Positions 43,201 through 58,200 of a stretch of DNA of 64,000 nucleotides are shown here, in pieces. The stretch comes from VFJQ01 sp044226525. Its GTDB lineage: Bacteria; Verrucomicrobiota; Verrucomicrobiia; Chthoniobacterales; Chthoniobacteraceae. Position 1 is the stretch's first letter, and every line of letters starts with the position of its first letter. A program made the translations under genes and the position numbers. A model generated the notes under the pieces. It did not search any database, was not told where the DNA came from, and worked only from the letters and a program-made list of their open reading frames with translations. The stretch lies in the NCBI GenBank assembly GCA_044226525.1, contig JBGAGV010000037.1, positions 1 to 64,000 on the forward strand, written 5' to 3'.

Positions 43201-46200
43201 CGCTCACGAATATCCAGCAGGCCGATATCTACGGCTCCCTCGGTTCCGACGAACTCGATGCGTCCGGTTTTGGTGGCACGGTGACTTTCCGCGGCGGCGC
43301 CGGAGACGATGTGCTGATCGGCACCGCGAATGCCGACATTCTGGAAGGCGGCGACGGCGACGACCGCATCACCGGTGGCGAAGGGAACGACACGATCGAT
43401 GCGGGGCTGGGTCTCGATACGCTCGTCGAGTCGAACGATGTGAATTTCACGCTCACGAACACTACGCTCACGGTGAGTGGGAGCGTGAGCGAAACGGATA
43501 CGATCAGCGGGTTTGAATTCGCCGAGCTCACCGGCGGTGCGGGTGCGAACACGATCAACGTCGCCGCCTTCACCGGCCTGAGTCCGGATACGCCTGTGGC
43601 CTGGCTCAACGGTGGCCTTGGGCTCGGCGCGACCGATGGGACTATCGCGAATCTCTCTGGCGTCACGAAGACGACGCTGCTTTCAGCGCTCAACCGCGGG
43701 GCCGGAGTCCGGGTCGTTTCGGGCGCGGATTTCAATATCAAGCTTCGCAACGGCACCACCGTGGCGATCGATCTCGGCACGGCGGCGACGCTCGACGATC
43801 TTTTTGCGAAGATCCACGCGCAGGCTCCGACTGTGACGGCGTCGATGGATTCGACGGGCACGTCGATCAAGCTGGTGGACTCGGGCTCCGGCTCGGGAAA
43901 TCTCCAGGTCACGACGGTTGGGTTTTCCAACACCGCGGCGGACCTCGGCATTCTCGGCACCGGCAGCGGCGGCACCCTGGTGGGCAATCCGCTCACCGAC
44001 GGAGCGAGCGACATCCTCATCACGCTCACCGACGGCAAGAAAGTCTATGTGGACCTGAGCGATGTGGAAACGTTGCAGGACGTTTTCGACGCCATCGAAG
44101 CGGCTGATGCGCGGCTCACCGCCGGACTCAACGCGGCCCGTAGCGCCATCGTCATTGTCGATTCCACCAGCGGCGCCAGCTCACTTGCCATCGCCGCGCG
44201 CAATGGTTCCACTGCCGGCACGAGTCTCGGCATCATCGGTTCCGCGCCGGGTGCCAACAAGACGACGCTCACGGGCTCCGTCATCGCGATTGCTCAGACC
44301 ATCCTCGACGGCGCGGGCGGAAACGACACCATCACGGGCAGCGCGGGCAGCGACCGCATCACCGGCGGTCTGGGCACCGATACGCTCGACGGCGGTGGCG
44401 GCACGGACACGCTGGTCGAGCAGCGCGATGCGGATCTCACGCTCACCAATTCGGCCCTCGAGGTGGGTGCGACCAACGAAGACACTATTTCTAACTTCGA
44501 AGCCGCCGAACTTACCGGCGGCACGGGCGTTAATACGCTCGACGCCACCGCTTTCGGCGGTGCCGTGATCCTCTCGACCGGCGGCGGCCTCGACATCCTC
44601 AAGGGTTCAACGACTGGGAACACGGAGTATCGCATCGACATCACCGGTCTGACCGCGCCCACGTCGGCCAACGATCCCACGCATCAGGTGGCCATCACGG
44701 TGGGTGGTGGCTCGACCGAATCGTCTATCGTCATCGATCACCCCGCGGACTCCGTCACCCAATCCGACCTGTGGTGGACGAAGATCACGGGCAACACGGC
44801 GAAAACCGATTACAAGCTCACCAAGCGGAATGCTTCGCTCGATGTCGGTCACAGCACCGATCAAAAGCTGACGCTCACTACCGACCTGATTTTCAACGGT
44901 CGGAATATCACGCTCGAAGCAGGCACGGTCGAGATTATCGGCAAGACGCTCGATACGAGTTCCACCTCCGGCAACGGCGGCAAGATCTCCATCCTCGGCA
45001 AACACATCCTCATCGATGGCGGTGCGATCCTGAAAAGCACTACGACGAGCAGCGGCTCCTCGGCGGGCGAGATCGAAATTAGTGCGGTGGAAGATCGCGG
45101 ACAGATCACCGCGCTCGGGTTCGCCAACGTCGATCTGCTCGATACCGATATCAACATCGGCGCGGCCACCATCTCCGGCGGCGATATTTCCATCACCGGC
45201 ACGGCAGACAGCAGCGCATTCCTGAAGGAGGAAGATTTCGGCAAGAAACCGTTCATCTCGTTGTTCGGTTCCGAGCTGCTCGGTGGGATCATCAAGTCCC
45301 TTGAAGGCCTCGCGCTGGGAGCGGCGGTTTCCTATTCGCGCTCGACCACGCACATCAATATCGGCACATCGGACACCACGGCGACGGTCATCAATGCGGA
45401 TAACCTGACCGTCGAAGCCACGGCGACGGTGGATGTGGGTGCAGCTCCGCTGCCGTTCAACGTAGCCGTCGCGGTGGGGATCGCGAGGACGGCGGCCACG
45501 ATCAATGTCGGCAACGCGACGATCAACACGTCGAACGATCTGATCATCCATAGCACCGTCGAGAATACCCTCGGCGTGGAGGCCGGGGCGGAAAACCTGC
45601 GCTACCAGCTGCCCGTTTTTGCCCTGGGTATCAGCGTCATCGATTCGGACTCGACGGCGACGATCAGTCCCAAGGCAAACCTGACCGTCGGCCGCGACCT
45701 CTACATCCAGGCCGAGACGACCGACACGAACGAGAACACCGCGGAAGCCACGGTTGATTCGAAGGGACCGTTTGGCGCCGCCATCGCGATCAGCGTGGAG
45801 CACGGCGACACCCTCGCTGCTCTCGACGGCACCGCCACGGTTACGCGAAACATCAATGTAACCGCGAAAGCGGCGACCGAGGATTCGGCGCTGTCCGCCT
45901 CGGCCGCCGTGGGTGAAGACGAAGAGGAATCGGTTCGCGACGACGTGCTCGAAGTGGTGGAGGGTGCGAGCAACGAAGGCACGAGTGCGGCCGAAGGAAC
46001 GGCGCCGATTGCGCAGTCCATCTTCGACAAGGTCCTGGGCGATAAGCTCGGCGATCTCGTTAAGGACAAGTTCGGCAGCTCGGACAAAAACGTTACACGC
46101 AAGACCTGGCAGGGCGCGATCGGCGTCGGGGTCGTAGAAGACGTGAACAACGCCACTGCCAGGATCGGTGATGGCGTGTTAGGGGACAGCGCGCACGCCG

Positions 46201-49200
46201 CCGTGGTGAAAGCGGAGGGATTTATCAACGTCACTGCGAGCGTCGAGAACACCCCGGACATGACGGTGACCGCCTCGACTTCGTTCGACGCGGAAGCCGC
46301 CGACAAGGCCGCGCTGGAAGATCCCGCGGAAGGCGAGCCGAAGGTCACCGGCGAAGTGAAGGATGGCGTGTCGATCGCCGTCGGAGTTGGTGGTTATCAC
46401 GACAGCGCCGATGCGCACGTGGCCGGGAATGCGAAGGTGGATGCCAAGGGCGCCATCGGCATCGACGCACAGACGACGAACGAATTCGACCCCGAGGACA
46501 CTTTCGGCTCGAACCTCGCGACGCCGTTCAAGGACATCGAATCGACTTACAAGACGTCCGACGGCGACCAGACGCTCAATGGAGACGACACCGTCGAGGT
46601 GCCCGCCAATTACGGCGGCACCGACAAGGCCAAGACCGTTTACAAATACATTGGCCTGGACGGTTACCAGACCGACCTCTCTACCGAGGACTACACCGAC
46701 GATTCGCGCTGGGAAGAGCGCAACGTTGGCACCGAGACGACGTTCGGTTTCATCAGCACGCTTACGGGTTATCTCGACGACAACCTCGGCCTCGACAGCC
46801 AGCTCGCGAACTCCTGGACGCAGTCCACGGCCGAGGGTCAGAAGCGGGCTTCCGTGGCGGGCGCGGTGAACGTGTGGATGCTCGACCATAATGCCACGGC
46901 TCGCATCGAAAACGGCGCGCAGATCAACCAGACGGTTGCGTATCAGACCACCGATCAGGAAGTGACCGTCAACGCTGCCAGCCAGAACGACACGATCGAC
47001 CTCGGCGGCAATTTCAAAACGATCGGCTTTGGTGATCTCGCCGACAAAGAGTGGAAGAAAAACCTCAAGGAATTCAGTCCGCTCGGGAGCAATACCGAAG
47101 ATGGCAAGGGCGCCGTTGGGGCCACGGCGCTGCTCTATTTCTACAGCAACAACGTCGCGGCGCAGATCCAGGATGGCGTGTTCCTCCAGGCGAGTCAGCT
47201 CGACGTCACCGCGGCCAACGGCGTCTTCGGCGTTACGGTTGGCGCGTCGGGCGGTGCGGCAAAGGAAAATGCCTTTACCGGTGTCGGTCTCTATAACGGA
47301 ATCACTAACACTACGATTGCGAGCATCGGTGGTCGCTCCACGCTGAACATCGGCGGGGACGTGACGATTTCTGCGGAAGATACGAGTTACGCCATCACGG
47401 TAGCGGGATCGTTGGGCAAAGCGGGCAAGGTTGGCGTCGGTGCATCGGCTGCGATCAATGATATTTCACGCAGCACGCTCGCGTTCATCGGCAACAGCCT
47501 CGGTAACACTACTCTGGGCGCGAATGGCAGCATGACGGTGGACGGCGCGGTGAGCCTGAGTGCGGCGAACGACGGATTCTTCGGCACCTTTGCCGTGGCT
47601 GGCGCGAAAGCGACGAACGCCAAAGTGCCCGAGGAAAACGAACCGGCGCAGCGGACCGCCGTGGCCGGCGCGGTGGGCCTTGCGCTCAACCTGATGACCG
47701 ACAGCACGCAGGCCTACATCTACCACGCCACCGTCGATGCGACGGGCGACGTCACGCTTTCGGCCACCAATGGTTCCATCGTCGAAGCCTTCGCGATCGG
47801 CGGAGCGATGGCGACCGGCAACGTGAACAGCGTTGCGCTCGCGGGTGCGGCCGCGGTCAACAAGGTGGACAACCAGACGAAGGCCTTCATCAAGGATAGC
47901 AACGACCTCGACACCGCCGATCAGCGCGGCATTACCAGCTCCGGTGGCAGCGTCACACTCGATGCCACGGATTCCACGCAGGCATTTGTGCAAGCCGGTG
48001 CGGTTTCGATCGCGTGGGGTCAGACGGCGGAAAATTCGACGAGCACGCGCACGCTTTCGATCGGCGCTTCGGTTGCTCTCAACCTGATCGGCGACGGCAG
48101 TGGTAGCGTCGTCGAGACGTCGATTGCGAATTCCAAAGTGACCGCCGACGGCGACGTCGTGGCGAATGCCTCGGTGGACGGAAAATTCCACGCGCTCGCC
48201 GTGGGCGGCTCTGTTTCGGCCGCGCAAGGTGGTGCTGTCTCCGGCACGTCGCTCGCCGGGGCTGCGGCCGGCGCCTACAGCTCGAACACCGTCACCACCA
48301 CCATCCAGTCTTACATCAGCGGCGCGAGCACCGTGACCACCGGCACGACCGGCAAACTCACGCTCACGGCCAAGGATCTTACCAAGCTGCTGCGCGCTGA
48401 TGCCTTCGGTCTCGCTGTTGCTTACGCGGCCTCGATGAAGACCGGTTCGTCCACCGGAGCGCTCGCGATCGGCGTCGGTGTCGGGCGCAACAAGCTGAAG
48501 AACACGATCCAGGCGTTCATCTCGAATTCCACCGTCGATGCCGGGGGCAACATCGATCTGGAAGCCGACAGCCAGGCGGATGTCTCCACGCTCGGCGTGG
48601 GGGTGGCCGCTTCGGTCGCCCGTGGCACGGGTTCCACCGGGGCGCTCGCCGGCGCGGGGTCCGCCGCGCTCAACGAGATCGACAACACGATCGCGACCTA
48701 CATCGCCAACAGCGGTGGCACGAAACACGTCAACAGCACGAGCGGTTCGATCACACTGAACGCCAACGACGACACGGATGTCACGGGCGTCGCTGGCACG
48801 ATCGCGTTCGCGCTGGGACTCAAGAACGCAGGCTCCGGTGGCACGGCAGCTGTGGCTGCGGGAGTTGCGGTGGTGCTCAACGACATTGGCTCCAACGGCG
48901 GAAGCTCGGTGAAGAGCTACATCGACAACTCCGAAGTCACCGCGGCGACCACGCTCAGCATGACAGCTCAGACCACGAGCAGCATCTTCGCGATTGCCGC
49001 AGGTGGGTCAGGGGCCGTCGCTGGCAGCACGTCCGGCACCGGCGTCACCGGTGCGCTGGCTGGCGCGGGCGTTGGCACCTCCAATACAATCAAGCAGACC
49101 ATTTCGACCGCGATCACGGGCGACAGCATCGTGACCGCCACGGCTGGCGCGGCCACGTTGCGCGCGACCGATAGCTCCGAGATCAAGGCCGATGCCGGTG

Positions 49201-52200
49201 CGGTCGCGGTGGCCGTGGCCGCCTCGACCTCGGGTGGCACGGCGGTGTCCGGCTCCGTCGGTGTGGCCGTGGCGCTGAATACGATTCAGAACACCGTCTC
49301 GGCTTACGTCGATGCGGCCAGTCTCAGCGGGAAGAGCATCACCATCAAAGCGGAGTCGAAGAAAGATCCGACTTCGTCGAGCGATTACCGCATCGATGCG
49401 CTCGCTTTCAGCGCGGCCGGTTCCGGTGCGGTGAGCACCGGCGGTAGCGGCGCGACCGGCGCCCTGGCCGGCGCGGGCTCGGGTGCGCGCAACCAGATCG
49501 ACAACACGATTGCGGCTTACATCAAGAACAGCAATGGCGCGAAGAGTGTCGAGACGACCGCGGGTGGATTGACCATCACCGCCGCCGACGACTCGAGCAT
49601 TCGCTCTGACACCGGCGGCTTCGCGTTGGCGCTGTCCGCAAGTCTTGGCAGCGGGTCCGCGGGCGCCGCGTCGATCGGTGCCTCGATTTCCAAGAACGAC
49701 ATCGGCACCGGCTCGGGGCAGTCTGTCCTCGCCTACATTGACAATTCCGTTGTGAACGTGGCGGGTCCGCTTTCCGTCACTGCGGGCACGACGGCGGTCA
49801 TCGATGCGCTCGCGCTGGCCGGTTCGGCAGCCGTGGGTGTTTCCAGCAGCAGCGGTTCGGCGGGCGCGCTGGCTGGCGCGGGCGTGGGCACACTTAATAC
49901 GATCACGCAAAACGTTCACGCGAGCATCGGCAACGACAGCGACGTCACCGTGGACAACGGTGGCGCAGGCCTGCCCGGCAATGTGACGGTGTCGGCGACC
50001 GACGACTCTGAAATCGATTCCGAAGCCATCGCGATCGCCGTTGGCGTCGGCGCCTCGGCGAGCGGCAGCGCGGGTGCGCTCGCCATTGGCTTCTCGGGGG
50101 CATTCAACAAGATCAACAACGACGTCCTTGCCGAGATCGATCAGGCCAGTCTCTCCGCGGCGGCGGGGAATGTCTCGCTGACCGCGTCGTCGGATGGTTC
50201 GATCACCACACTCGCCGTCGCGGCCAGTGCTGCGGTCGGCGCTTCGTCGCAGAATGCCCTCGCGTTGAGCGGTGGCGGGGCGGTCGCGATGAACACGATT
50301 CTCGGCGACACTAATGCGGTGATCTCCGACAGCTCGGTGGATTCGGGTGGCTCGGTTTCGCTCCTTTCGCAGCGTAATGCGGCGATCGATGCGGTAGTCC
50401 CCGCAGTGGCGCTCGGCATCGGTGCGGGCGGCTCGAATTCCGGAGCCGCAGCCATCGGTATTTCCGTCGCGCGCAACTTCATCGGCTGGGACCCATCGAG
50501 CTCGTCGGTCACGGCGACCTACGATTCCACCCACGCGCCACTGACGACGCTGGCGAAAGGCGACAAGATCCGCATCGTCGGCGGTCCGCTCGGCGGCGAC
50601 ATCTACGAATACATCGGCACGACGCTGACGGATGGCGATCCGAACACCACGGGGAATCAGACGATCGACCTGAGCGTCCAGAGTTACAACGACACGAGTG
50701 CGTGGAAGCTCGTGAATGCGAACTCCGCTCCGTCACAGGTGCTCGCGTATCTCGATAACTCGGCCGTCAATGCGACCGGTGCTCTCACGATCGACGCGCG
50801 TGGCGACGCCACGATCGATGCCGTCGTGATCGCGGCCTCGGCTGCGCTGAGCGGTGGCGGCACGACCGGTGTCGGCGTGAGTGGCGCCGGCGTTTATGCC
50901 GAGAACAAAATCAACTCGGACGTCGAGGCCTTCATCAATGGTGACGGCTCCGACACCGCGACCGATGGCGTCAACGCCGGGAGCGCTTTCATCTCGGCCA
51001 CGGATTCATCGAGCATCGACGCTATCGCCGGTGCGGCTGCGCTGGCGGGCAGCGTGGGCGGCACGACGGGTGTGGCGGTGTCCATCGGCCTGTCGATGGC
51101 CTTCAACGAAATCTCGGGCAACACAGCGGCGTTTATCGCCAACGCCGATCAAGGCGTCACGACCACGACCGGCGGTCTCCAGATTTCCGCGCTCTCGCAG
51201 GGACGACACCTTTTCGACTTCACTTCCACCACGCTGACGGCGGCCAATCTCGATGACGCGGCCAAGGCCGATCAGAACGACCCGGGCACGACGACCGTCA
51301 ATGAAGCCACCGTGGATGCCGCGGCCGACAAGGCAATCCTCGCCACGCTGCGCGGAATCTTCAGCACCAACGGCACGACCCTGCCGACGGTGGATACGGT
51401 CGGAACCGACGCCATGCTCGGCTTCGATGCGGGCAAGGCGACCCCGGCGGAAATTCTCAATACGAACCAGATTCGGTTCGGTGGTGCGCACGGTTACGAG
51501 ACAGGGGACAAAATTCTCTACACCAACACTGGAACGGCCATCACCGGGCTGGCCAGCGGCACTTACTATTATGTTATCAAGGTCAGCGATACCGTCATCA
51601 AGCTGGCCACGACCGAGGGCAACGCTACATCAGGCACGGCCATCCCGACGCTGGCCGCCCCGTCCGGCGGGTTGAGCGCGCAGAGCTTCCGCAAGATGTG
51701 GGATCTCCGCGAAGGCACGACCGTCAAGGCGGCGAACGGCAACGTTTATCGCTTCATCGGCACGGATCGCAGCGACGCGAACCTCAGCACCGAGAACTAT
51801 GCCAGCACGACGGACTGGGCTCAGGTCGAGAAGCTCAAGCTCTCGATCCTTGTGGCCGGCCAGTCGTGGTCGCTGGTCGCACCGGACGGCGAAAGCTACG
51901 TCATCACCAAGACGTCCACCGGCTTCAGCGTCTCGCAGAATTCGATCAACGCGTTGTCGGCGGCGGCTTCGCTCGCGGCCAGCTTTGGTGGCACCACCGG
52001 CGTCGCCGTCAGCGGAGCGGGTGCGGTCTCGCAAAACGTCATTCTCACCAAGACGAACGCCTACGGCGACAACAGCATCATCGTCTCGGCCGATGATGTG
52101 ACGCTCAGCGCCGGCAGCGATTCGACCATTTCCTCGGCGGTCGTCGCGGCCTCCGCGGCCATCGGCGGGGGTGGGACCACGGGTGTCGGTGCTTCCATCG

Positions 52201-55200
52201 GCATCGCCGTGGCGCGCAATTTCATCGGCTGGACTCCCGATGCCACGACCGAGACCCCGGCGGAAGTGCGGGCCTATCTTAAAAACTCCAGCGTCAATGC
52301 GACCGACGATCTGTCGCAAACCGCCTTGGCGAACCAGACGATCAGCTCGCTGGTCATCGCAGGTTCCGCCGCTGTCGCGGCTGGCGGCACCGCGGGGGTG
52401 GGGGTGAGCGGCTCCGGCGTCTATGCGGAGAACAAAATCGGCGTGGACGTCGCCGCGTTCATCGACGGCGACCGCGGCACGGGCACGGCCGGCATTTCTG
52501 CGGACAGCATCACACTTGATGCGGAGGATACCTCCACCATCGACGCGTTGGCGGGCGCGGCTTCGTTGGCAGCCTCGCTCGGTGGCACCGCGGGTGTTTC
52601 GGTTTCGATCGGCGTATCGCTCGCGCGCAATACGATCACGAGCGATGTAAATGCCTACATCGCCAATGCGGACGGCTTGTCGGCGAATGGCACGGATCTC
52701 GGAGTGGTGGCCACGGGTTCGGGCGGCATCACTATCTCGGCGAGCGAGAATGCCAGCATCAGCGCCGTCTCTGCGGCGGCTTCCCTGGCGGCTGGTTTTG
52801 GTGGGACGGCAGGCGTCGCCGTGAGTGGCGCGGGCGCGGACGCGAAGAACGTCATCCTCACCGGCACCAATGCCTACGTAACGGCCAGCAACGTGACGAG
52901 TGCCGGCACGATGGACCTGACGGCGACGAATGCTGCGAAGATCGATGCCGATATCATCGCGGCATCGTTCGCGGCGACGATCGGCGGCACGGCGGGTGTC
53001 GGTGCTTCGATCGGCGTGGCCATCGCCCACAACTTTATCGGTTACAGCGACGACGGCAGCACGCGCCAGCCGGCGACCGTGCAAGCCTACATTCAGAACG
53101 CCGTCATCGATTCCACTGGCAAGCTGACACTCCTCGCGAATGACACCGCTTCGATCCAGAGCAACGTCTTCGCTGGAGCCGCCGCTCTGGCGGGGGGGGG
53201 AGTCGCCGGAGTGGGCGCTGCGGGCGCGGGCGCTTCGGCTGAGAACCGAGTGGCGGTCCTCGCGAAGGCTTACATCGACGGCGACAGCACGGCGGGTGTG
53301 ACCCCGACCGGCGTCAAGGCGTCGGCGATGGAGATCCAGGCGACCGATTCGTCGGCCATCACGACCTTCACCGGCGCGGCGTCCATCGCCGCAGCTCTCG
53401 GCGGTGTCGCGGGAGTCGCGGCCTCGGTGGGCGTCGGCCTCGCTCGCAACGTAATCAGCAATGAAGTGGCTGCGTATGCGCAGAATCTCAGCCACGCCGG
53501 GTTGATCACGACAGACACTGCGGATGGAGACATTGTTCTGCTGGCCAACAGCAATGCGACCATCACCAGCACCGCGGCTGCGGCTTCGCTCGCGGTGGCT
53601 CTGGGCGGTATCGGTGCGGTGAGCGTGAGCGGCGCGGGTGCGGACGCCAAGAACGTCATTCTCACGAAGACGAACGCCTTCATCAGCGGAAGCACGATTA
53701 CTTCGGCGGACGATGTGTCCGTGCAGGCGCTCCAAGGTTCCACGATCAATGCGACCGTGGCGACCGCAGCACTCTCCGCGGCGATTGGTGGAGCGGCTGG
53801 GGTCGGCGCTTCGATCGGTGCTTCCCTCGCGCGCAACTACATCGGTTATAGCGAAGACGGCAGCACGCAGGTGCCTGCGGAAGTGCGGGCTTACGTGCTG
53901 AATTCGAGCATCGATGCGCGCGGCAAGCTGACCGAATCGGCGCTTTCCACCTCGACCATCAAGTCCACCGTCGTTTCCGGGTCGGTGGCGGTGGCGGGTG
54001 CCGCGGGAGCCGGGGTCGGTGCCGCCGGGGCGGGTTCGTCCACGGAGAATAAAGTCGCCACGAGCATCAAGGCTTATATCGACGGAGTCGGTTCCACCGG
54101 GATAGCGGCCACGGATGTCGCGCTGACCGCGCAGGATCAATCCACCATCGAAGCGAAGGCCGGTGCAGCTTCGATCGCGGGTAGCTTTGGTGCTGCAGGC
54201 GTCTCGGTTTCGATTGGCGTGGGGCTCGCGCGCAATACCATTGCCAACGACGTCGCCGCTTACATCACCAACGCGCCCGGCAGTGGCAGCGTCGCTGGTG
54301 TTTCGACCGAGCCGCGGCTTTCGACCGTGCAGACCTCGGCCACGGTTCGCGTCGGCGACCGTGTGCGGCTGGCAGACAACTACGCCGCGCCGACTTACAA
54401 CACCACGCTGAGCGGCGGCACGAAATCGGTCAGCCTCGTCGCCGGCAATACCGTGAGTCTGGACGCCGCCTATGGCGTGGCCAACTTCCAGGCGACGACG
54501 ACGGGCACGCCGCCGGTCAACACGAGGACGGTTGCCTACGGTAACTTCGTGCAGGTCAACAGCGGCTCCGTTTATCGTTTCATCGGCGGCACCGGCACGA
54601 CCCAGACGTTCGACATCAACGCCGAAAATTACTCCGACACCGCCCGCTGGGTGCAGGTGGGCGGCACGGCCGGCGCGACTTATGTCTATGTCGGCACTAG
54701 TGGGACGCTCGATATTTCGCGCCAGGACTACACTTCCGCGAACTGGAAGAAAGTCGGCGGCACGGGCGGCGGCATCTACGAATTCATCGGCACGGCCGGC
54801 ACGCTGAATCTCGGCCGCGAGGATTACAGCGACACGAACCGCTGGACGCTGGTCACGGCGGGCGACATTGCCGTAACGGCGATGGAAAAAGCGACGATCA
54901 AGGGCACGGCCACGGCCGCGAGCCTTGCGGTAGCGGGCGGATTGGCTGGAGTCGCGATCAGCGGCGCGGGTGCGAACGCGGAGAACATCATCACCAACAG
55001 CACGCAGGCTTACACGCAGAGCAGCACGCTCAGTAGCGGGCGCGACCTCAAGCTCACGGCCACGGACCAATCGACGATCAATGCTCTGATCGTCAGCGTT
55101 GCTGCTGCGGCGGCGGGCGGAGCTGTCGGTGTGGGCGCGGCCATCGGTTCATCCACCGCGCAGAATACCATCGGTTACGCCTCGGACGGCGTGACGCTCC

Positions 55201-58200
55201 AGCCTTCGCAAGTCCGGGCTTACATCAACAATTCGCAGGTCGGCACGCGCGGCACGGTCGGTCTGCTGGCCGATGAAACCGCCACGATCACCGCGAACGT
55301 GGATGCCGGTTCGGTGGCACTGGCCGGTGGCGGCGTAGCGGTGGCTGCCAGCGGCGCGGGCGTGGACGTGAAGAACAAGATCGCCATTGCGGTCGATACC
55401 CACATTTCCAACACCACTGGCACCGGCATCACGACGAAGGGCGGCGATGTCACGCTCACTTCGCGCGATACCTCGACCATCACCGCGACGGGCCTTGCCG
55501 CGTCGCTTTCGGGCGCGGTGGGCGTCGTCGGTTCGGGGGCAGCGGCCATCGGGGTCGCACTCAGCACGAATACGATCACCAACACGGTCGATGCCTACCT
55601 GGCGAACTCGACGCTGAATACCACCAGCGGCGGGCTCAGAATCGCCGCGACCGAAAACGCGACGGTGACCGGCAGTTCCATGGCCGCGGCGGTTGCGGCT
55701 TCCTACGGCGTGGGAGCCGCGTTCTCGGGTGGTGGTGCGAACGCGATCGCCACGATCACCGACACGACGCGTGCTTTCACCGATCTGAGCACCCTGAACC
55801 TCGGCGGAAATCTCGACGTCAACGCGACGAATACTTCCACCGCTTCGGCTCAGGTGCTTGCGACCGCGGCCAGCTACGGTCTCATCAGCGCCGCGGCCTC
55901 GGGTGCGCTGGCGAATGCCATCGTGCTGCCGCAGGTGGCGGCTTACGTGAAGGACACAAATGTGGCCGCCTACGATGTGACCATCACCGGGCGCGCCATT
56001 CCGAAGGCATTTGCGAACGCAGCCGGGTTGAGCGTCTCAAGCGGCGCGGCAATGGGTGTTTCCAGCGCGACCAGCACGATCGGTCAGCAGGGCACGAATC
56101 CGACGGTGCTGACTTACATCGGCGGCGCCAGCAGGACCATCACCGCCAATAACCTGACGGTGAGCGCGCTGGAATCCCTGCCGGCGGCGGGCGATACCGC
56201 TTACGCCAAGGCGCAGGGCGCGGCGGGCGGTTTGCTCATCGGCGTCGATGCTACGATCACGACCGTTTCCACGACCTACGACGTGCGCAGCTACGTGGCC
56301 GGTGGGACGACGCTCAATATTCAAAATGCCGCGAGCGTCCTCGCGAATACGAATTCGAAACAGGAAGCCATCTCGAGCAGCGCCGCGCTCGGCCTGATCG
56401 CGGTCGGAGCCACGAAGGCGGACGCCACTTCCAACACGAAGACGAACGCGTCGCTTGGCGACAACGTGAAAGTGACCGCCGGAACGCTGACCGTCTCGGC
56501 CACCGGTGGTGACGACAACTACGCGGAAACGACCGCCGGCGCGGGCGGCGTGGTGGGCGTGGCCGCGGCCGCTCCGACGACTTCGAGCACGAGCGTCACG
56601 AACGCTTCCATCGGCGCGGGCAACACGACCAACGCGATCAACCTTACGCGCGGCGTGGGCCTGTTTAACCTTACGGCGCAGCATACCTCCACGTTCAACA
56701 CGCGCGTCATCACCGATTCGTTCGGCTTCCTCTCCGGTGCCGGCGCGGTGGCGTCGAACGTCGTCAATTCGACCGTCAATGCGGCAACCGCCAACAACGC
56801 GGTGGTGAATGCGCGTGGCATCGATATCAGCGCGGAAAATCGCACCGAAAAACCGGCGCTCACCGGCGGCGCGGACAATGTCAAGGCGACCACGGGCGGT
56901 CTGGCCGCTGCGGCGGGAGCGACCAGCACCAGCACGCTGACGCTGAACACCAACGTCAACATCGGCAACGGCTCGAAACTCGAGGTCACCGGCCCCGTAT
57001 CGAACTCGCATGTCTTCAAGCTCCGCGCCCTGAACACGATCAATGGCGTCGATTCCCTCACCTTCACCACCGGTGGCGCACTCTCTGGCGCGGGCGCGGA
57101 TCTCACCTTCAGGACCGCGCTCGATCGCGCGACGGTCACGATCGGAGCCGGCGCTTCGCTGCTGAGCTCCGGTGCGCTCGATCTTTCGGCGCGCGGCACG
57201 GGCAACGTCAAGGGCACGATCTCCGCGGAAACTTACGGCGCTGCCACGGTCGCGACGGGCACGAGCACCGTGGACATCCGGCCCGACAACCGGATCGTCA
57301 TCATGCCCGGCGTGGGAACCTACCTCCGCGCTTATGGCGACCTGAACCTGACCGCAGGCCGGAGCTACGACTCGGATCTGGTCGTCTCCACCGATAAATA
57401 CAACGTCGAATCGCGCTGGGACGGTGTGGCGGGCTCTGCGATACCAATCTCGGACATTGATGCCAACGCCTTCCTCTTCACCGCGAATAGCATCTCCGTC
57501 GGCGCCGATGCGCTCCTTCAGTCTGCGCGCCAAGCGACGCTCTACGCGGCGAAGGAAACGACGGCGACCGTCCTCGGCAAGGCCAAGGCGACAAGCTGGA
57601 TCAGTGCCGTCGGCGATCTCCTCAGCGGCAACAACCAGGACGCCTACAGCGGCCACAGCCTAGCCGAATCCCAAGGCTTGGTGACCGTGAACGGCACCGT
57701 CGAGACCGGCATCACGCGCCATCAAACGCTGACCCTGACTGGCTGGAACGATGTCACCGGCGAGATCACCGCTTACTCGGCGGATGCCGGCATCACGTTC
57801 AAGACGAAGCTGAAGCAGTTGCAGAGTAATCTCGTGCAGGAACTCCGCCAGGACGAGGCGACCCTGGCGCAGTTCGGCCATAGCAATGCCACCCTTGCGG
57901 CCTACTATACGGGTGAAATTGCCCGCATCAAAGCGGAACTCGACGCCTCCGGCCAGTCGCGTCAGGTGGAACGGGTGGACGCGAATGGTCAGGGCACCGG
58001 CGTCTTCGATACGGTGTATCCGTCGCGCGAAGTCCTCGCCGTCGTCGTCGATCAGATCAACGCGCAACCGGGCCGGATCGAAGTCAACACCGACCAGTTG
58101 ACCGGCACGGGCAAATTCATCGCCCCGGGCGACGTCACGGTTTCGATCACCAACGCCACGCCCTTCTTCCTCGACCTGAAGGGCATCAATATCCCGGCGG

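Noticed and set aside
51630..55070. 1,146-codon open frame on the minus strand inside the giant gene
   Set aside because: It mirrors the repeat array of the plus-strand gene; GC-rich repeats with strong third-position bias leave the antisense frame open. The product is Arg-rich with no domain.
47300..57700. CRISPR-like or satellite repeat array
   Set aside because: Repeats are protein-level, degenerate at DNA level, in frame throughout, and have no conserved short repeat/spacer pattern.
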